A DNA stretch of 35,116 nt from an uncultured Mailhella sp. Lineage in GTDB: Bacteria; Desulfobacterota; Desulfovibrionia; Desulfovibrionales; Desulfovibrionaceae. The notes under the pieces were generated by a model, which worked only from the letters and a program-made list of their open reading frames with translations, did no database searches and had not been told where the DNA came from. The stretch lies in NCBI GenBank assembly GCA_910579055.1, contig CAJTSU010000007.1, forward strand, positions 11,778 to 46,893, given 5' to 3'. Both the position numbers and the translations under genes were made by a program. Below are positions 33,494 to 35,116 of the stretch, piece after piece (the first letter of the stretch is position 1; the number at the start of each line of letters is the position of its first letter).

Positions 33494-34768
33494 TCATTGG
33501 CCGGAAAACTTCAGCATCTCAAAATTCTCACGCAGCTTCCGGGCCTGTTCCCCCGCCTGTTCATAAAGCGGAAGCAGGGCCTTGCCCGCCTGTGACCCTA
33601 ATGCCAAATACCGCATGATGGTATGACGTTCCCTTTCATATCTCTCCTCGCAAAGCGACTGGCACAAAGCATTAAATTGACCATCCAGAAGCGCGGTATC
33701 ATATCCCGATTTTTTCATAACCCGTGTTATCCGAGCATAGTCATCAAATGAAAAACACTGACTGTACCTTACGGAAACATTGTAAACCTGCAAGGCGCTC
33801 TGCCACTCGCCCCGCTGTTCAAGGTAGCTGCCCAGCAAGCTGTAACCATCAAGCCACAAAGGTTCTTCTTCCAGAAAAGAAAAACATGCTGCGGCATTAA
33901 ATGGATAAAGATGACTGATATATTCTTTTGAGATTTGCGGAGAACAGGAAATTTTCAGTCTCAGTTCAGGCATAACTTGAAGACAATAGCCGTCCTGTGC
34001 AACGATATCAGGGATATCTATAAAATTGTACAAATTCCACGATTCTTTCAGTCTTTTGCTGTTGTCATCACCATATGCATGGCGTCGAGGAGTTTTACTT
34101 TCCAGATGAATAATTTTACTGGCAGTAGTACAACATAATTTATAGCCTTGCCGCACGAGTCTCAAATCAAAATCAACATCCTCAAATCCATTAATATATC
34201 CTTCATCGAACCCTCCAATCTGCAAAAATAATGACCGCGGAACACAAAGAGCCGCGCCTGTCAGTGCTTTAACAAATCGCTTCCTGGTGGAGAGCAGAGC
34301 ATGAGATGCCGGTAAATGCTGATAGATATGGCCTACCCCGCCTTCTGGCCAGAAGGCAATTCCCATATGCTGTACGGTTCCATCTTCATAAAGAAGCAAT
34401 GGACCTGCCGCTCCCAGCCGGGGCGTGACTGCGAATTCCTCCAGCAGTGGAGCCAGCCATCCGGGCAGAATAATGGTGTCATTATTGAGAAAAAAGAGAA
34501 CATTCGCCTGAGCCGCCCTGGCCCCCGCATTACAGGCCGGAGCAAAATTCCGGTTTTCTTCAAAGCGAATGCGCTGAAAATGTGCTCCGAACAGGGACTG
34601 CCCCAAGGGAACAAGCTCACATGCCGTTTCATCGGAAGATCCGTTATCCACAACAATGACTTCCATATTGGGCGGGCTGTTTTCAGCCAGACTTGACAGG
34701 CATTGCCGTGTCAGGCCCCAGTTGTTGAAAACGGGGATAATAACCGAAACAGCAAAACTTTCCTTCAT
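33494..34768 (-). CDS. Family 2 glycosyltransferase with helical-repeat tail
   Basis: A 424-residue protein. Residues 1-235 form a GT-A domain: SVIIPVFNNWGLTRQCLSSL (8-27), VVDNGSSDET, FLNNDTIILP (NND in the DxD position), the GGFDEGYINGFEDVDFDLRL catalytic region, and RHAYGDDNSKRL. The remaining ~190 residues are helical and TPR-like (GYSLLGSYLEQRGEWQSALQVY). It likely transfers a sugar to a surface or flagellar glycan. Start 34768 is preferred (GAGAG, 5 bases); 34816 is possible. The gene, above all its centre, is visibly more AT-rich than its neighbours, suggesting acquisition from another source. It stands alone. Confidence 0.86.
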   Translation of the reverse strand: MKESFAVSVIIPVFNNWGLTRQCLSSLAENSPPNMEVIVVDNGSSDETACELVPLGQSLFGAHFQRIRFEENRNFAPACNAGARAAQANVLFFLNNDTIILPGWLAPLLEEFAVTPRLGAAGPLLLYEDGTVQHMGIAFWPEGGVGHIYQHLPASHALLSTRKRFVKALTGAALCVPRSLFLQIGGFDEGYINGFEDVDFDLRLVRQGYKLCCTTASKIIHLESKTPRRHAYGDDNSKRLKESWNLYNFIDIPDIVAQDGYCLQVMPELRLKISCSPQISKEYISHLYPFNAAACFSFLEEEPLWLDGYSLLGSYLEQRGEWQSALQVYNVSVRYSQCFSFDDYARITRVMKKSGYDTALLDGQFNALCQSLCEERYERERHTIMRYLALGSQAGKALLPLYEQAGEQARKLRENFEMLKFSGQ

Positions 34769-34818
34769 CACCACTCTCACGTTTTTTTCAGCACCGGGGA
34801 TTCGCGCGGGGGCCATCC

Positions 34819-34977
34819 TGATTCAGATATCACACAACACACGGGCAGTCTTTGTCCTTCATTTGATTTTTCTCCATGCGTTACGAAAAAATCGCAGAAC
34901 AAAGCCCCATGAGGCTTTCTACATTCGATCTGATTAAGTTTCCAGAAAGATTTCCACCCCGCACTTGCGTGCCAACC
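34819..34977. other. AT-rich intergenic stretch upstream of the glycosyltransferase
   Basis: No gene is recognised. A 6-bp stem AAAGCC/GGCTTT (34901-34906 and 34913-34918, loop 6) with short T's is a weak terminator-like hairpin. The frame through 34876-35061 is open only because it runs into the DUF554 fragment. Confidence 0.4.
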
Positions 34978-35047
34978 TTTTTCGGCATGGGTCTGAAACA
35001 GCTTAACCTCATGCAGCTACGGATCGCCGACATGCTGCCCGCTCTCC
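34978..35047 (+). pseudogene. C-terminal fragment of a second DUF554 gene
   Basis: The translation from 34978 reads FFGMGLKQLNLMQLRIADML, then PALP. It aligns without gaps with VIGIGLNLLNLTQIRLTNML plus PALP near the end of the intact DUF554 protein (14 of 24 identical by eye). The DNA also matches (GACATGCTGCCCGCTCT against AACATGCTGCCCGCTCT). The rest of the gene is missing on the 5' side. On the 3' side the frame is closed by the TAG of R2 copy E, whose TA begins at 35049. Confidence 0.75.
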
Positions 35048-35048
35048 C

Positions 35049-35116
35049 TAGAGCATTTTAGGATTGAAAGTATCCGCCAGCCAGGATCCTATGTTCTGGC
35101 GCGCAGGTTTCACGCC
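35049..35116 (-). repeat. MITE-like dispersed repeat R2, copy E (cut by window end)
   Basis: Starts TA-GAGCATTTT and continues GGATTGAAAGTATC, CGCCAGCCAGGATCCTATGT, TCTGGCGCGCAGGTTTCACG, the reverse complement of the end of copy C with few differences. The rest lies beyond base 35116. It abuts the DUF554 fragment. Confidence 0.8.

Overview
The window looks like a chromosomal stretch of a GC-rich, anaerobic deltaproteobacterium, most likely a member of the Desulfovibrionaceae (Desulfovibrio / Bilophila type). This is inference from gene content: a lone PaaK-type ligase coupled to a PHP protein, rodA next to a bactofilin, ctpA-yibQ, a TAXI-type TRAP transporter with fused permease, an AprA-like flavoprotein, and DUF4125/DUF4037 genes. 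Genus cannot be fixed from the sequence. No phage, plasmid or insertion-sequence transposase gene is visible.

Layout. (1) Bases 1-385: what looks like the 3' end of a type I CRISPR repeat at the window edge, a strong hairpin, and copy 1 of a ~290-bp dispersed repeat (called R1 here). (2) 385-2598, minus strand: rsfS, gpmI and a small zinc-ribbon protein. (3) 3152-5376, plus strand: paaK-like ligase, PHP protein, tRNA-Thr(GGT) and tRNA-Pro(GGG), then a perfect terminator and R1 copy 2 in inverted orientation. (4) 6116-14719, minus strand: cell-envelope and housekeeping genes in the transcription order ctpA, yibQ-like deacetylase, ndk, proC, two glycosyltransferases, rodA, bactofilin. (5) 15402-19961: a membrane protein divergent from a 1142-residue AsmA-family protein. 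(6) 20007-23255: a divergent unit with TPR and DUF4037 genes on one strand and DUF4125 and a Crp/Fnr regulator on the other. (7) 23400-24835: diaminopropionate ammonia-lyase and the wreck of a RidA gene. (8) 25139-32597: an AprA-like flavoprotein, a GltD/ferredoxin fusion, a LysR regulator and a TAXI TRAP transporter, read here as one uptake-plus-redox module of unknown substrate. (9) 32722-35116: DUF554 protein, an AT-rich glycosyltransferase gene, and a fragment of a second DUF554 gene.

Two repeat families run through the intergenic spaces. R1 (two copies) carries hairpins whose base pairs are kept despite sequence change, and both copies lie just downstream of a transcription unit in the same relative orientation. 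R2 (five copies) has short terminal inverted repeats beginning TA-GAGC and looks like a MITE, a non-autonomous mobile element. One R2 copy sits between ctpA and the deacetylase gene, one abuts the ribosome binding site of dpaL, and one abuts the DUF554 remnant.

The best candidates for undescribed biology are the DUF4037/TPR/DUF4125/Crp unit, the AprA-like/GltD-ferredoxin/TAXI module, and the R1 family as a possible structured RNA.
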